Positions 1-9,450 are shown, counted from the stretch's first letter. The stretch is 64,000 nt of DNA from Adlercreutzia hattorii (GCF_011405655.1 NZ_AP022829.1:2031001-2095000); one strand, 5' to 3'. Numbers and translations: made by a program. Notes: generated by a model from the sequence alone, not told the origin.

Positions 1-61
1 GTTCGTAGCTCGAAAGACCCTCGTGCAACCATACTGTCGATTCGCTCAAACCCATCAATGC

Positions 62-1417
62 CTACTCAACCTCCGATATGACAAACTGCAGCTTCCCAGC
101 TTTTGTTTTCGGAATACTTTCTACATAACGGAAACTCACCGGCACATCGCAGCCGCTCTCACGTAACTCGCGCAGAGCAATCGCCTCGTCGGCAGACGTA
201 TCCTGCTGCGTCGAAACAACCCACAATTCGAGCGAATAATCAGCTGCCTGGCGAATTTGAGCCTCACGAAAATGCCGGGTATCCTTGAATACGTGGTCTA
301 GCTTTCCCATCCGTATTCCCGAGGGAAGACGGAGGTAATCCTCGGTACGTCCGTCGATAGATACAAGAGTGCGATACCCGTCCCCATCTCTTCCTTCGCG
401 ACCAATATCGCGCAAGCGCCAGCGCAGCAACGGCATAGCATAATTGGTTAGCGAGGTGCCTACGATCTCACCAGAGAGAGGATCTTCATCGAGCGGCAGT
501 ACTTCTGTCACAGCATAGTCTTCATCTATGCGATACGCCTCCCCCTCTGGCCCCTGAGACGCATTCGCCACTCCTTCCGTAGATGCGTAATGCATGCGAG
601 GCTCCACCCCGAACGCCTCCACCATAAGCGCCCTTTGATGGGCGAGCAGATTCTCCGCTGCCAATGTTACATGAGATAGCGGACGCGAAAATCGCCTCCC
701 CTTCTCCACCATATAAGCAGCGAGGGGGGTAACGAGGGAAGGATATCCATGAATCCAGGAGAACCCTCGTCGCTCTATTTCATCGAAGTAGGCCGGCATA
801 TTCTCGTCAGACTCATGGAAAGCGCTGAAGTACCATTCTTGTACAGGCGCCTTACTGCGCCAATAGGGTGGTTTGGCCTGAGAGGGAGAGGCAATGCGCC
901 GGGTGCCGAACATGGCATGCGGAGTATCGAAGGAAATGCCCAAACCCTCCCAATAGCGCCATGTAACGGCCCATTGCTCCATAACAGCGCGCCTGTCCAT
1001 AACGAACTGGAACGAACTTCCCGTCGTGCCACTTGTATGGCGTCGAATCACGCGCCTATTTGCAAACAAGCACGATAGAAAATCTTCAGGACATGCCCTG
1101 ACATCATCTTTGGAAAGCACTGGAAGCACCGCTAGATCGTCGACAGTTTTGATAGACGCAGGATCAATCTCGTTATCGCGAAACCAACGGGCGTAATAGG
1201 GCACCGTGCGATAGCAGTGGTCGACCATCAGCCTCAAACGCTCATCACGATAGGCGGCCAAATGATCGGCAGACCAAGAGGCGCGTTCTCTATAGCCGGC
1301 CATAATCTCGCCGAAGGGAGCTCCATAACGTTCCCAACGATTTTTTGCGGCCACAATATAGGTCGCTGCATTTTGCATTGGCAACGGCAACCTGAAGTAC
1401 CAATCAGTCGCACTCAC
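62..1417 (-). CDS. CapK/PaaK-like adenylate-forming enzyme
   Basis: A protein of about 451 residues related to phenylacetate-CoA ligase and CapK (coenzyme F390 synthetase family), which activate a carboxylate as an acyl-adenylate. The loop RRHTSGTTGSS in the first third is the AMP/phosphate-binding motif; YASTEG and the C-terminal SIPKTKAGKLQ segment with a catalytic-type lysine fit the family. I place the start at GTG 1417 because a GGAGG lies 5 bases upstream; an ATG at 1468 would overlap the upstream gene much more. The start overlaps the end of the heparinase-like gene by 14 bases, so the two are translationally coupled. In polysaccharide operons such proteins are thought to help modify the polymer, but the substrate cannot be read from sequence. 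The fold is confident, the role is inference. Confidence 0.8.
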   Translation of the reverse strand: MSATDWYFRLPLPMQNAATYIVAAKNRWERYGAPFGEIMAGYRERASWSADHLAAYRDERLRLMVDHCYRTVPYYARWFRDNEIDPASIKTVDDLAVLPVLSKDDVRACPEDFLSCLFANRRVIRRHTSGTTGSSFQFVMDRRAVMEQWAVTWRYWEGLGISFDTPHAMFGTRRIASPSQAKPPYWRSKAPVQEWYFSAFHESDENMPAYFDEIERRGFSWIHGYPSLVTPLAAYMVEKGRRFSRPLSHVTLAAENLLAHQRALMVEAFGVEPRMHYASTEGVANASQGPEGEAYRIDEDYAVTEVLPLDEDPLSGEIVGTSLTNYAMPLLRWRLRDIGREGRDGDGYRTLVSIDGRTEDYLRLPSGIRMGKLDHVFKDTRHFREAQIRQAADYSLELWVVSTQQDTSADEAIALRELRESGCDVPVSFRYVESIPKTKAGKLQFVISEVE

Positions 1418-3059
1418 AACGACCTCCTTCAGCTTCTGGAATTTGCGCACAGGTCGGCACGGCAACATGATAAGTCACCTGACCCTCGCCAACGAAAACA
1501 AGCCGTCGCGCTTCGTCAATTCGGCCGAATTCGGGAGCATAGGGGCACAACTCGCCTTCAGAGAATATTCCTTCGCCGATTCTCCCGGGACTCCGTAGCG
1601 ATGACACGATTCGCGCCCCGTCGGGCGCCATGTCAGTTACGACAATACCTCCCTCAGTAAGCTCGATTCGGCGCTTCAGCGCCCCTCCCCGATGATCCCG
1701 CATGGCAGCCTCCACGAAACGAGGACCATGGCAGACTTCCTGCACCTGAGCCATACGGGCCATGCGAAAGGGTGCCCAGCATTCCGACTGCTCCACCCCG
1801 GCTCGTTGAGGAGCGTTGTGCGCCGCCGTTCGCTTGAAGGCGAGGCGACGCGCATCCTGATAGGCAAAAGTGCCAGTATTCACCAACCACGGATGCCCCC
1901 CAACGAAGGCCTCAAAAGAGAGCATGTCGCAATGAGCGTGCCCGGCTGCAAATTCGGGACCCGGACGCCCAGCATCAAAGATAACTTTTACCTCAGTCTC
2001 CCCTATCGTACCTCGAAGAAAATAGTACCCTGCATCAGGGAGACAATCCTTTAGTCGAGGAGCTAAGCCGAATTGCTCGCGGGCACAAGCTAAAAGCGCG
2101 TCACGGCTTTTAGCCACATTATCGCCTGAATCGTTGAACAATGGGGTGCGGTCTGCATCATGTTCCAAGGAATAAAGACAGTCGCACATATCTTGCAATC
2201 TGCATAAGGTGGCAACGTCTCGCGCCCATTCGCCAGCCTGCAACGTACATGCTATGCGCATCAAGCACTCCAATATCACCTTGTGATACATGGGAGAGAG
2301 TTCGAAGTGCATGCCGTCGGGGAGAATCTGCTCAGCGATCTGCTCCTCCAGTACCGGCATCAGGTGCCGCAACGTGGCCTCATCCCTAAAATAGCAGCTA
2401 AGCAGCACGAGAGCCTTGAGATTCTCAAGATAGTGGTTGCCCAGGATGTCCTTCTCTAAATGATCTGCGAGAAACGCATACTGTTCGGCGAGCGACTGGT
2501 TCATGCGATCAATGAAGGCGCTGTCTTCTTCGAGCAAGACGCGCACTTCTCCATAAAAGGCAAGCCATTGGGTCACCCTCATGGAGATAACGTAGGAATC
2601 CCAACCAACACCCCCTGTCGACCGAGGATTCGCAACAATCCAAGCGTCAATAATGGACTTCGCCTTGATAAGGTATCGCTTATCACCTGATTTCAGAGCT
2701 GCGGCAGCCAGCGGCAGAAGATATTCGCAGTAATGCAAATTGAAACGCCAAAGCGGGGTCCCCAGTTTGCTATGCCACGAGGCATTCCAATCAACTGCCT
2801 CTCCGTGATGGAGCAGTTCTACTTGGTCATCCAGCAGAGCGTCCACATCATAGCGGCCCAAAAAGACCGGATCAAAATCCAAGAGAGGCAGAACAGGTAC
2901 TGAAGCAATAGAGGCACGGGATACCTCGGGACGCACTCGATATCCTCGGACAAGCGGTGTCGAACCGCCAACTCGGCGCCATATCCTAAGAGCTATTTGG
3001 CTTAACCTCAAATGACGCATGGTGTTGAAGTAAAGCCAAAACCGCGAAGGCAACGTCAT
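1404..3059 (-). CDS. Heparinase II/III-family polysaccharide lyase
   Basis: About 551 residues with the alpha-helical N-terminal half typical of heparinase II/III and alginate lyases (FNLHYCEYLLPLAAAALKSG, then an ILGNHYLENLKAL segment carrying N-H-Y) and a beta-rich C-terminal half containing AAGHAHCDMLSFE, where the histidines sit at the expected catalytic/metal region. No obvious signal peptide is seen, as in many operon-borne members. ATG 3059 overlaps the wecB stop as ATGA and is preferred over TTG 3068. It sits between wecB and a CapK-like gene in a ManNAcA-polymer operon, so it probably acts on that uronic-acid polymer. This is an inference from context; the exact linkage cut is unknown. 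Confidence 0.8.
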   Translation of the reverse strand: MTLPSRFWLYFNTMRHLRLSQIALRIWRRVGGSTPLVRGYRVRPEVSRASIASVPVLPLLDFDPVFLGRYDVDALLDDQVELLHHGEAVDWNASWHSKLGTPLWRFNLHYCEYLLPLAAAALKSGDKRYLIKAKSIIDAWIVANPRSTGGVGWDSYVISMRVTQWLAFYGEVRVLLEEDSAFIDRMNQSLAEQYAFLADHLEKDILGNHYLENLKALVLLSCYFRDEATLRHLMPVLEEQIAEQILPDGMHFELSPMYHKVILECLMRIACTLQAGEWARDVATLCRLQDMCDCLYSLEHDADRTPLFNDSGDNVAKSRDALLACAREQFGLAPRLKDCLPDAGYYFLRGTIGETEVKVIFDAGRPGPEFAAGHAHCDMLSFEAFVGGHPWLVNTGTFAYQDARRLAFKRTAAHNAPQRAGVEQSECWAPFRMARMAQVQEVCHGPRFVEAAMRDHRGGALKRRIELTEGGIVVTDMAPDGARIVSSLRSPGRIGEGIFSEGELCPYAPEFGRIDEARRLVFVGEGQVTYHVAVPTCAQIPEAEGGRCECD

Positions 3060-4171
3060 AGCTCGCAACCTAGGATATCGGCGATGCGCTGACTCGCCCG
3101 ACCGTCTCCGTAGGGATTCGAGGAGCAGGCCATGGCCGCATAGGCCGCCTCGTCATCGAGCAACTCGGTAAATGCTTGATAGATATCATCCTCATCGGTT
3201 CCCACAAGACGCAACGTTCCAGCCGCAACTCCTTCGGGGCGCTCGGTCGTATCGCGCATGACAAGCACGGGCTTTCCCAAACTTGGCGCTTCTTCCTGGA
3301 TTCCGCCCGAATCAGTTAAGATAAGGTAGCTTGCCGCCATGAAATTATGGAAGTCGAAGACTTCCAGTGGCTCCACCAAGCGCAAGCGATCAAAGCCGTC
3401 GAGCTCAGCATGAGCAGCCTCGCGTACTGCTGGATTCATATGAATGGGATAAATCGCCTTCACATCAGGATGTTCTTCCATCACGCGCCGAATGGCACGG
3501 AACATTTGATGCATGGGCTCACCAAGATTCTCTCGGCGATGAGCTGTGATGAGGATCATGCGGCCATCGCGCGCCCAGGTCAAATCGGAGTGGTCGTAAC
3601 CGTCTACGATAGTTGTCTTCAGGGCATCGATACCCGTATTGCCCGTGACATAAATCCTCTCGGAAGGCTTGCCCTCGGACAAAAGATTAACCCGCGCCCG
3701 CTCGGTCGGGGCAAAATAGTACCGAGAAATTATGTCCACTGCCTGGCGATTGAATTCCTCGGGCCAAGGGGAGTACACATCCCCTGTGCGCAGGCCTGCC
3801 TCAACATGGCCAACGGGGATATGCAAATAGAATGCCGCCAAGGCGGCCGCGAACGACGTCGTCGTATCTCCGTGAACTAGGACGATATCGGGGGCAACGC
3901 TCTCGAGAACAGCTTTTATATCAAGTAAGACATGGCACGTAATGTCAAACAACGTTTGGTTCATGCTCATGATATCAAGGTCGCAGTCTGGCACAACGTC
4001 GAACGTGTCAAGCACCTGGTCGAGCATCCGGCGATGCTGCCCCGTGACGCAAACCACAACCTCGAACTGATCGGAGCGGCGCTTTAACTCATTGACGAGC
4101 GGGCACATTTTGATCGCCTCGGGACGCGTCCCGAACACGAGCATGATCTTCTTTTTCCCCACGAGTGTCAC
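3056..4171 (-). CDS. wecB: UDP-N-acetylglucosamine 2-epimerase (non-hydrolysing)
   Basis: Interconverts UDP-GlcNAc and UDP-ManNAc in the cytosol, supplying the substrate of the dehydrogenase encoded just upstream. The N-terminus LVFGTRPEAIKMCPLV is diagnostic, as are VHGDTTTSFAAALAAFY, HVEAGLRTGD, TAHRRENLG and LTDSGGIQEEAPSLGKPVL. The reading frame stays open to 4300, but that part overlaps wecC; GTG 4171 or GTG 4162 just after the wecC stop gives a normal family length of about 370 residues. The stop overlaps the next gene's ATG as ATGA. A complete and typical member. Confidence 0.93.
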   Translation of the reverse strand: MTLVGKKKIMLVFGTRPEAIKMCPLVNELKRRSDQFEVVVCVTGQHRRMLDQVLDTFDVVPDCDLDIMSMNQTLFDITCHVLLDIKAVLESVAPDIVLVHGDTTTSFAAALAAFYLHIPVGHVEAGLRTGDVYSPWPEEFNRQAVDIISRYYFAPTERARVNLLSEGKPSERIYVTGNTGIDALKTTIVDGYDHSDLTWARDGRMILITAHRRENLGEPMHQMFRAIRRVMEEHPDVKAIYPIHMNPAVREAAHAELDGFDRLRLVEPLEVFDFHNFMAASYLILTDSGGIQEEAPSLGKPVLVMRDTTERPEGVAAGTLRLVGTDEDDIYQAFTELLDDEAAYAAMACSSNPYGDGRASQRIADILGCEL

Positions 4172-4175
4172 CAAT

Positions 4176-5402
4176 CTACAACTTGTAAATGTTCGGCGCC
4201 GTTCCGCACGCATCGCGAGTGTCGAGCACGGCCACGCCCTCGAGCACAGACAGGTTGCTACGCAACTCCGAATGGCCAACCATAACGATGACCAACTCAA
4301 CTCCCTGAAGGAACTCGTTCATAGAATGCACCTGATGCGGCACGATGTCTTCGGTGACCCATGGATCGTATATCTTGCAGAAGCCAGTGGCCAAATGCCG
4401 CTCCATAGACTCCAGCATCTGCAAAGTAGGAGACTCGCGCACGTCGTCGACGTTCTCCTTATAGGTGAGACCGTAGATGCCCACCCTGGAAAGGTCCTCG
4501 ATCCCTCGCTCCTTCATGATTTCGCTCGCCCTAGATAGCACAAAGTCAGGCATGGAGTCATTGACCTCTCGCGCACAGCGGATCAGCTTTGCCGTCATCG
4601 GATAATCGCCTACCAGAAACCACGGATCGACGCTGATGCAATGACCGCCCACGCCAGGTCCGGGAGACAGAATATTCACGCGCGGATGCATATTGGCGAT
4701 ACGGATGATCTCATATACATCCATGCCATCTTGGCGGCAAATCTTTGCCAGTTCGTTCGCGTAGGCAATATTGATATCCCTGAACGTGTTTTCCACTACT
4801 TTGGTCATCTCAGCCGTGCGAATATCGGTCACGGCAATTTCTCCCTGGCAAAACGAGGAATAGAGCTCTTTGACACGCTCCCCTATTTGCGGGTCATCTG
4901 CGCCGATAGTCCGATTGTTGTGCAACAGCTCGTTTATCATATTGCCAGGAATAATGCGCTCGGGAGCATGGACAAGATGGACACCTTCGCCGACGACGAG
5001 TCCATGAGCTTCCACAACTGGGCGAACAAAATGGTCGATGGTGCCTGGGGACACTGTTGACTCGATAACGATCGTCGCGCCCTTGGGGGCTACGTCCATG
5101 ACAGTTTGCACGGCAGTACTCACATAGCTGGCATCTATTTTTTTAGAATCCGCATCGTAGGGAGTGGGCACGCTGACGATGTACGTGTCGCAAACTTGAT
5201 ACTCCGTGGAGAACGTAATGCCAGCCTTTAAGGCTTGGCCGAAAAGTTCATCGAGGCCATCTTCTTTGAACGTGGTTCGGCCATCCTTTAGAGTTGCCAC
5301 TAGCTCCTCGTTGTAATCAGTGCCAACAACCTCGACTCCGTGAGCTGCAAACATAAGCGCAGTCGGCAAACCGATGTAGCCAAGACCAATTACGTTAATC
5401 AT
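4176..5402 (-). CDS. wecC: UDP-N-acetyl-D-mannosamine dehydrogenase
   Basis: Oxidises UDP-ManNAc to UDP-ManNAcA with NAD+. The N-terminal Rossmann motif is GLGYIGLPTALMFAAHG; STVSPGT and the substrate-site region GPGVGGHCISVDPWFL with the catalytic cysteine are present, and the C-terminal UDP-binding domain begins near GIYGLTYKENVDDVRES. 408 residues is a normal length. ATG 5402 overlaps the stop of the upstream glycosyltransferase (ATGA). Together with wecB it makes UDP-ManNAcA, so the polymer of this operon should contain N-acetylmannosaminuronic acid (inference). UDP-glucose 6-dehydrogenase is the less likely alternative because wecB is adjacent. Confidence 0.93.
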   Translation of the reverse strand: MINVIGLGYIGLPTALMFAAHGVEVVGTDYNEELVATLKDGRTTFKEDGLDELFGQALKAGITFSTEYQVCDTYIVSVPTPYDADSKKIDASYVSTAVQTVMDVAPKGATIVIESTVSPGTIDHFVRPVVEAHGLVVGEGVHLVHAPERIIPGNMINELLHNNRTIGADDPQIGERVKELYSSFCQGEIAVTDIRTAEMTKVVENTFRDINIAYANELAKICRQDGMDVYEIIRIANMHPRVNILSPGPGVGGHCISVDPWFLVGDYPMTAKLIRCAREVNDSMPDFVLSRASEIMKERGIEDLSRVGIYGLTYKENVDDVRESPTLQMLESMERHLATGFCKIYDPWVTEDIVPHQVHSMNEFLQGVELVIVMVGHSELRSNLSVLEGVAVLDTRDACGTAPNIYKL

Positions 5403-6637
5403 TTATCTTTCGACCTTTCTGACCTAGAGGCATTATCCAATATGGCAAGTACGCGATCCGCCAAAACGGTACGCGAGTACTCTTTTCTTATAAGATCATG
5501 GGCATTTCTTCCCATAACTTTAGCCCTTTGTCTCCAATCTTCCTGATTAAAAAAGGACGCGAGTTTTTTTTCATTATCCCTTTCGTCGCCGCATAAAACA
5601 AGACCCGCCTCATGATCTCGGATAATCTTGGCAGCTTCGCCATCAGGCCCGAGGAAAATGACAGGAACGCCACGGGCGAAAGACTGGAAGATCTTCGAAG
5701 GCACAGTAGCTCCAAAAGAGTCGGAGCGCTTAAGGCTCACAAATGTAAAATCACAGTTGGCGTAGAACCTCTCGAGCTCTTCTTGGGGCAAGCCATGCAA
5801 AAGGTTGACGGACGGGTATTCCGCCTCTACGAGATCTTCAATTTCGCGCCGAGCCGCCCCCTCTCCTATTAGCGTGTACTTTACGGCAGAGCCTGTAATA
5901 GCACCAATCAATTCGGAGATCTCAAGGGTCTCCGGTACGTTTTGGGAAATACCCATAGTCCCAAAATATCCAAATGTAATTTCCGCTTCGCTCGATGTCT
6001 TTTTCAGGGAATGAACACTAGCGCCATTGGGTATAACAGAGACAGAGGCTGGACGAATGCCGCACTCGATCAGCCTTTTTCTAAACCCCTCCGTCAACAC
6101 AATAACCGAATCCGCCTTGCGGGCAAGTCGCAATTCGAGAGATCTCATAAGCCGGACTTTCCAGCTGTTTCTTTTTGACCCAGTTGCAACCATTTGATCA
6201 AATGTAAGATCACGGAACTCCACTACAAAAGGAATATGATGAAGGATCGCATGAAAAAGGCCGATATAAGCAGCAAATACCGTGCCCGAGGAAGCGAGCA
6301 CGATGTCATAATCCTTGCCGATTTTTTCTCTCTGCACCAAGGCATTTAGACAGCCGAAAAAGAAGAAGCTGCCGCCATTCACAATCCGTTTCAAAAAACT
6401 GGTATTAGGCCGTACCGCCAATTTGCTGCGGAGCACCCGAACATTCCCGTCCTCAAACTCTCCTAGAAGTTGAGGAGTATAGCCATCAAAAAGTCGGCCA
6501 GTTGGATAGTTAGGCCACCCTGTCAGCACAGTAACTTCGTTGCCTGCGCACGCCCATCGTGCGGCATGCTCTTTCGCTCGGAAGGCTCCGGCAATACTCT
6601 CAGGAGGGTAGAACTGCGTGACATACAGAATTTTCAT
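5399..6637 (-). CDS. Glycosyltransferase family 4 (WbuB-like)
   Basis: 412 residues with a GT-B layout: an N-terminal acceptor domain beginning KILYVTQFYPPESIAGAFRA, and a C-terminal donor domain with FGYFGTMGISQNVPETLE and the family motif region around SKIFQSFARGVPVIFLGPDGEAA (an E-like donor-binding loop). This pattern is close to WbuB-type enzymes that add amino sugars such as L-FucNAc to lipid-linked saccharides; the sugar here is unknown. It sits between the Wzz-like gene and wecC on the same strand and overlaps wecC by 4 bases. It probably builds the repeat unit at the inner membrane face. Confidence 0.85.
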   Translation of the reverse strand: MKILYVTQFYPPESIAGAFRAKEHAARWACAGNEVTVLTGWPNYPTGRLFDGYTPQLLGEFEDGNVRVLRSKLAVRPNTSFLKRIVNGGSFFFFGCLNALVQREKIGKDYDIVLASSGTVFAAYIGLFHAILHHIPFVVEFRDLTFDQMVATGSKRNSWKVRLMRSLELRLARKADSVIVLTEGFRKRLIECGIRPASVSVIPNGASVHSLKKTSSEAEITFGYFGTMGISQNVPETLEISELIGAITGSAVKYTLIGEGAARREIEDLVEAEYPSVNLLHGLPQEELERFYANCDFTFVSLKRSDSFGATVPSKIFQSFARGVPVIFLGPDGEAAKIIRDHEAGLVLCGDERDNEKKLASFFNQEDWRQRAKVMGRNAHDLIRKEYSRTVLADRVLAILDNASRSERSKDK

Positions 6638-6696
6638 TGCGAATCATCACCTTGCCGAGTGAACTACGTCAAGATATCGCACCTTGCCCTCTTTCA

Positions 6697-7788
6697 TCAT
6701 TGAAGAACAATCCCAGTAACCTTAGCTTGAGCCAAATCAAGTTCCTTAATTAACGAGCTGAGTTGACTATGCGTATCCTTCCACTGCCGAATGCAAACTA
6801 TTGTCGCGTCGGCCTCATGGGCAGCCCAAAGCGCCGCCGCATCGGTTCCCAACGAAGGACAGGAGAGCAGGGTCATTTCTTTCTCTCTCACTGGAATATT
6901 CGCAAGATCGGCACGCGACTCAATTTGCTCAATAGCCACAGCGGCACCAGATCGTCTTATTGCTTCACCCAGCCGATCGCACAGTGAGGGGACGTCGGCC
7001 ATGCAGGCACCCAAGACACACAGCACTCCCGGCCGCTCCCCTGCAGCAAACTGCACGTTCGCCCACAAAAGGTCATCGCCAGTGTCGCGACTCGCCCCCA
7101 AAAGAGGATAGGGGAAGGAATCTTCCACATCGCGTTTTCCTCTGATGGGCCTCTTCACAAAGTCGAGAATTGCCACAACGCACACACCGAGAAACAAACC
7201 GGCTAAACCAGCAGCTAAGCCGAGTTTGAGGGCGCTCGGCCCTACGGCTACTGCCTCACTAGCCTCTTGAACATTAAAATTGCAGAATGCGTAGTTGCGA
7301 CTCGTCATCAAGCGAGTAATGATATCGAGCTGCTTGCCGCCCAATTCCTCAACAAGGCCGCCATTTTGTTCATAATTGCTCAATTTTTGCTCGGTGTCTT
7401 CCTGAAGAGCATCATAGATGGCCTTAGATTCTTCGGCAACTTGCTGCGCGGCCGTATTGGCTGCGGCAACGCTCGCTTCCGGATCCTGCGATACAGCGCT
7501 GAAGACAAAGCGAGTGCTTCCTGCGCCACTCGCCTTCCCCGTGATCGACACTCCATTTTGTCCCACTGCAGTCTCGACGCGAGGAGCTAGAGAACCGACA
7601 GTCGCCATAAGCTCAGAACTGGGAACAGTGCCCGACGGGTCAACGACAGATATCCCCGATGTCGCCTCATACTTGGTTGGTACAAGCACGAAATACACCA
7701 GCGGGAGAGCGAGCGCGCAAACCACTGCTGAAATTAGAAGGATCCGCCAATAATGCTTAAGTAAACTCATCAGATCGAGAAATGACAT
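6697..7788 (-). CDS. Wzz-like chain-length protein with degenerate BY-kinase domain
   Basis: 363 residues. An N-terminal membrane segment (YWRILLISAVVCALALPLVY) is followed by an extracytoplasmic domain opening with LVPTKYEATSGISVVDPSG, a second membrane segment (LKLGLAAGLAGLFLGVCVVA), and a cytoplasmic C-terminal domain. This is the Wzz/CapA-CapB layout. The C-terminal part aligns in position with a BY-kinase, but where a Walker A P-loop is expected it reads VLGACMADVPSLCDRLG, without GK[ST], and there is no tyrosine cluster. It is therefore probably a structural regulator of chain length and not an active kinase. GAGGAGG precedes the ATG by 5 bases. It is the first gene of the leftward operon. 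Confidence 0.8.
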   Translation of the reverse strand: MSFLDLMSLLKHYWRILLISAVVCALALPLVYFVLVPTKYEATSGISVVDPSGTVPSSELMATVGSLAPRVETAVGQNGVSITGKASGAGSTRFVFSAVSQDPEASVAAANTAAQQVAEESKAIYDALQEDTEQKLSNYEQNGGLVEELGGKQLDIITRLMTSRNYAFCNFNVQEASEAVAVGPSALKLGLAAGLAGLFLGVCVVAILDFVKRPIRGKRDVEDSFPYPLLGASRDTGDDLLWANVQFAAGERPGVLCVLGACMADVPSLCDRLGEAIRRSGAAVAIEQIESRADLANIPVREKEMTLLSCPSLGTDAAALWAAHEADATIVCIRQWKDTHSQLSSLIKELDLAQAKVTGIVLQ

Positions 7789-8656
7789 CTGACCTCCTCA
7801 GGCTTTTGTTGCTATCACCAGCGGCGTTAAAAGTATAGGCGCTTTTGACGCCGTTCATATTATCAAGTGAAACCAGATGCGCCACTCCAACCCGCCCGAT
7901 TCGTCATCAACGGCACAAGAGCAGCGGTGCCGGACTCGACACAACGGCCGGGTACCGCCACGTAGCGTCCGAACCGCGTAAGCGGAGAATCTTCCTATGC
8001 GCCATTGCAGATGCCCAATTAAACTAAACCTCGATAGCGATGTTTAGTTCGCGTGGACGAAACTTCCCGCCATGAAGTCCTGTGAGAGCGTCGTTTTGCC
8101 AACGTCAAACTGTTTGAAAGCCGCTACACAGCCCCTTCGTCAGCTGAAGACGCAGAACTACATCTTCCGCAGTCGGAACAGATACGTTAAGACCCATCTG
8201 GCCATCACGCTAGAGTTGCCGCGCATCAAGTTCGTCTTGGAGCTGCAAAAAGCTCAAAGATACAGTCACTCAGCGACTGTATACCCAAGCATAAGTGAGA
8301 CCGAACTAGCGGTATTGAGCGAGTGCTAGCGAACGAAAGGCTAGCAGCGGCTGGGATGAATAGGACAATCCGCTATAGTTATTTAACGAAGTTTGCGACA
8401 ACGGCAAAAGAGTCGAGGGCCTTTGATACCATGCACTGCAAGTATGACCTCTATGGGGACATTCCAAAGGAACCAGTGGAGAATTTCGAGACCGAGGGAG
8501 GGGCTCCCCATCGAAGCAATGCCGCCCCGTCACCTTCGCGTAGCTGCATTATAATTGGATTTTGCTTAATATATGCATGCTGTAAAGACTATTTTTTTTA
8601 GGAGGATTCAAGTGAATCAGAATTAATACTTACGATAATGAGCCGAGGGGGGAACA
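7789..8656. other. Intergenic region upstream of the ManNAcA operon
   Basis: About 870 bases without a supported intact gene. A leftward -10-like TATACT (complement of 7832-7837) lies about 45 bases before the Wzz-like ATG, with no clear -35. An 8-base inverted repeat, AACTAAAC and GTTTAGTT, lies at 8022-8029 and 8042-8049 with a 12-base spacer; it could be an operator or a remnant. The part near 8140-8275 resembles a fossil of an IS21 helper gene (listed separately). Downstream of about 8560 the DNA becomes AT-rich and leads into the membrane protein gene at 8657. Confidence 0.5.
8138..8278 (+). pseudogene. Possible istB fossil
   Basis: Read on the plus strand, this stretch gives QNYIFRSRNRYVKTHLAITL and then FVLELQKAQRY. 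The decayed IstB at 11762-12472 has FVFHGQTGRGKTHLAIT and LVLQLAKAKR in the same order and nearly the same spacing. The P-loop glycines are lost and about 12 residues between the blocks are missing, so it cannot be functional. No other part of an IS21 element was recognised nearby. The similarity is short and judged by eye, so this is a weak call. Confidence 0.3.
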
Positions 8657-9103
8657 ATGAAAAACGTTTTACTTCAGTTCTTTGTGGGAGTTATAGTTTC
8701 TTTTGTTGCTGCCGCATTGAGTGGGTTCTTTTTTCATAGTTTTTTTAATGCAGTAGTTTTTTTCGTCCTGATGATTGCAATTGTAACTATTGTGAGTATT
8801 TTTACGTGGCATCGTTATCCTGTAGATATTCCCTACAAAACAAAAGTGCGGAAGATTCAGTTGATCTTTCAGGAAAATGGGAATTGCATCTGCACAAACG
8901 AATCTTGCGATGTGCTGATTCGCAATAACGTTCCCTTAATAGAGAAGAAGTATTTGTGGACAGGAAACGGAACGGAGGAGGCCCCCTTCTTAGAGAAAGG
9001 AGACGAGGTTCAGCTTTTTGTTCCAGATCCGACTCAAATCATAGGCGAGGCATCGGTGTATTGCCTATACATCAATGGGAAAAAACTTCTGGATCAGAGA
9101 TAA
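8657..9103 (+). CDS. Small two-helix membrane protein, unknown
   Basis: 148 residues with two hydrophobic helices near the N-terminus (about residues 5-24 and 28-52, rich in Phe and Val), then a soluble domain of about 95 residues with three cysteines (CICTNESCD) and a strand-rich pattern. The start has a strong GAGGGGGG upstream. I do not recognise the family. Base composition is clearly more AT-rich than the neighbours, suggesting recent acquisition. It lies alone between the polysaccharide operon and IS remnants. Confidence 0.6.
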   Translation: MKNVLLQFFVGVIVSFVAAALSGFFFHSFFNAVVFFVLMIAIVTIVSIFTWHRYPVDIPYKTKVRKIQLIFQENGNCICTNESCDVLIRNNVPLIEKKYLWTGNGTEEAPFLEKGDEVQLFVPDPTQIIGEASVYCLYINGKKLLDQR

Positions 9104-9144
9104 ACTATACAGTAAAACAGGTTTTACACGATCCACAACTTACT

Positions 9145-9450
9145 ATGGCCCCTATAAATGTTTTTACAACAACAAATCAGATAGATGAGATATTCCTTAC
9201 AAGCACCTTTTGCAATGGTAGACGACCTGACCCCACAAGTATCTATGCTTTGGAGGAAAAGTGCAATGGATTCCGGGCAAACTCACCTTATAAGGAAGTA
9301 CGAAGGCTCGAATTGACTCATTTGGAAGATACTGATTCGTGGGTATTGCACCTAAAACCAGCTCGATTAAACCATAGATACTCAATAAAGTGGAAATGGG
9401 AGAAATCGAATGTCAGGGATCGGGACTCTAGTATTCCCGATTTATCGTAG
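9145..9450 (+). CDS. Possible small gene or frameshifted continuation of the membrane protein gene
   Basis: From ATG 9145 the frame encodes about 101 residues beginning MAPINVFTTTNQIDEIFLTS and ending with a basic, aromatic stretch (HRYSIKWKWEKS). Composition looks protein-like and the same frame is open upstream across the stop of the 8657-9103 gene, so this may be the C-terminal part of that gene after a frameshift. No good ribosome binding site is seen before 9145. Not recognised. Confidence 0.35.
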   Translation: MAPINVFTTTNQIDEIFLTSTFCNGRRPDPTSIYALEEKCNGFRANSPYKEVRRLELTHLEDTDSWVLHLKPARLNHRYSIKWKWEKSNVRDRDSSIPDLS

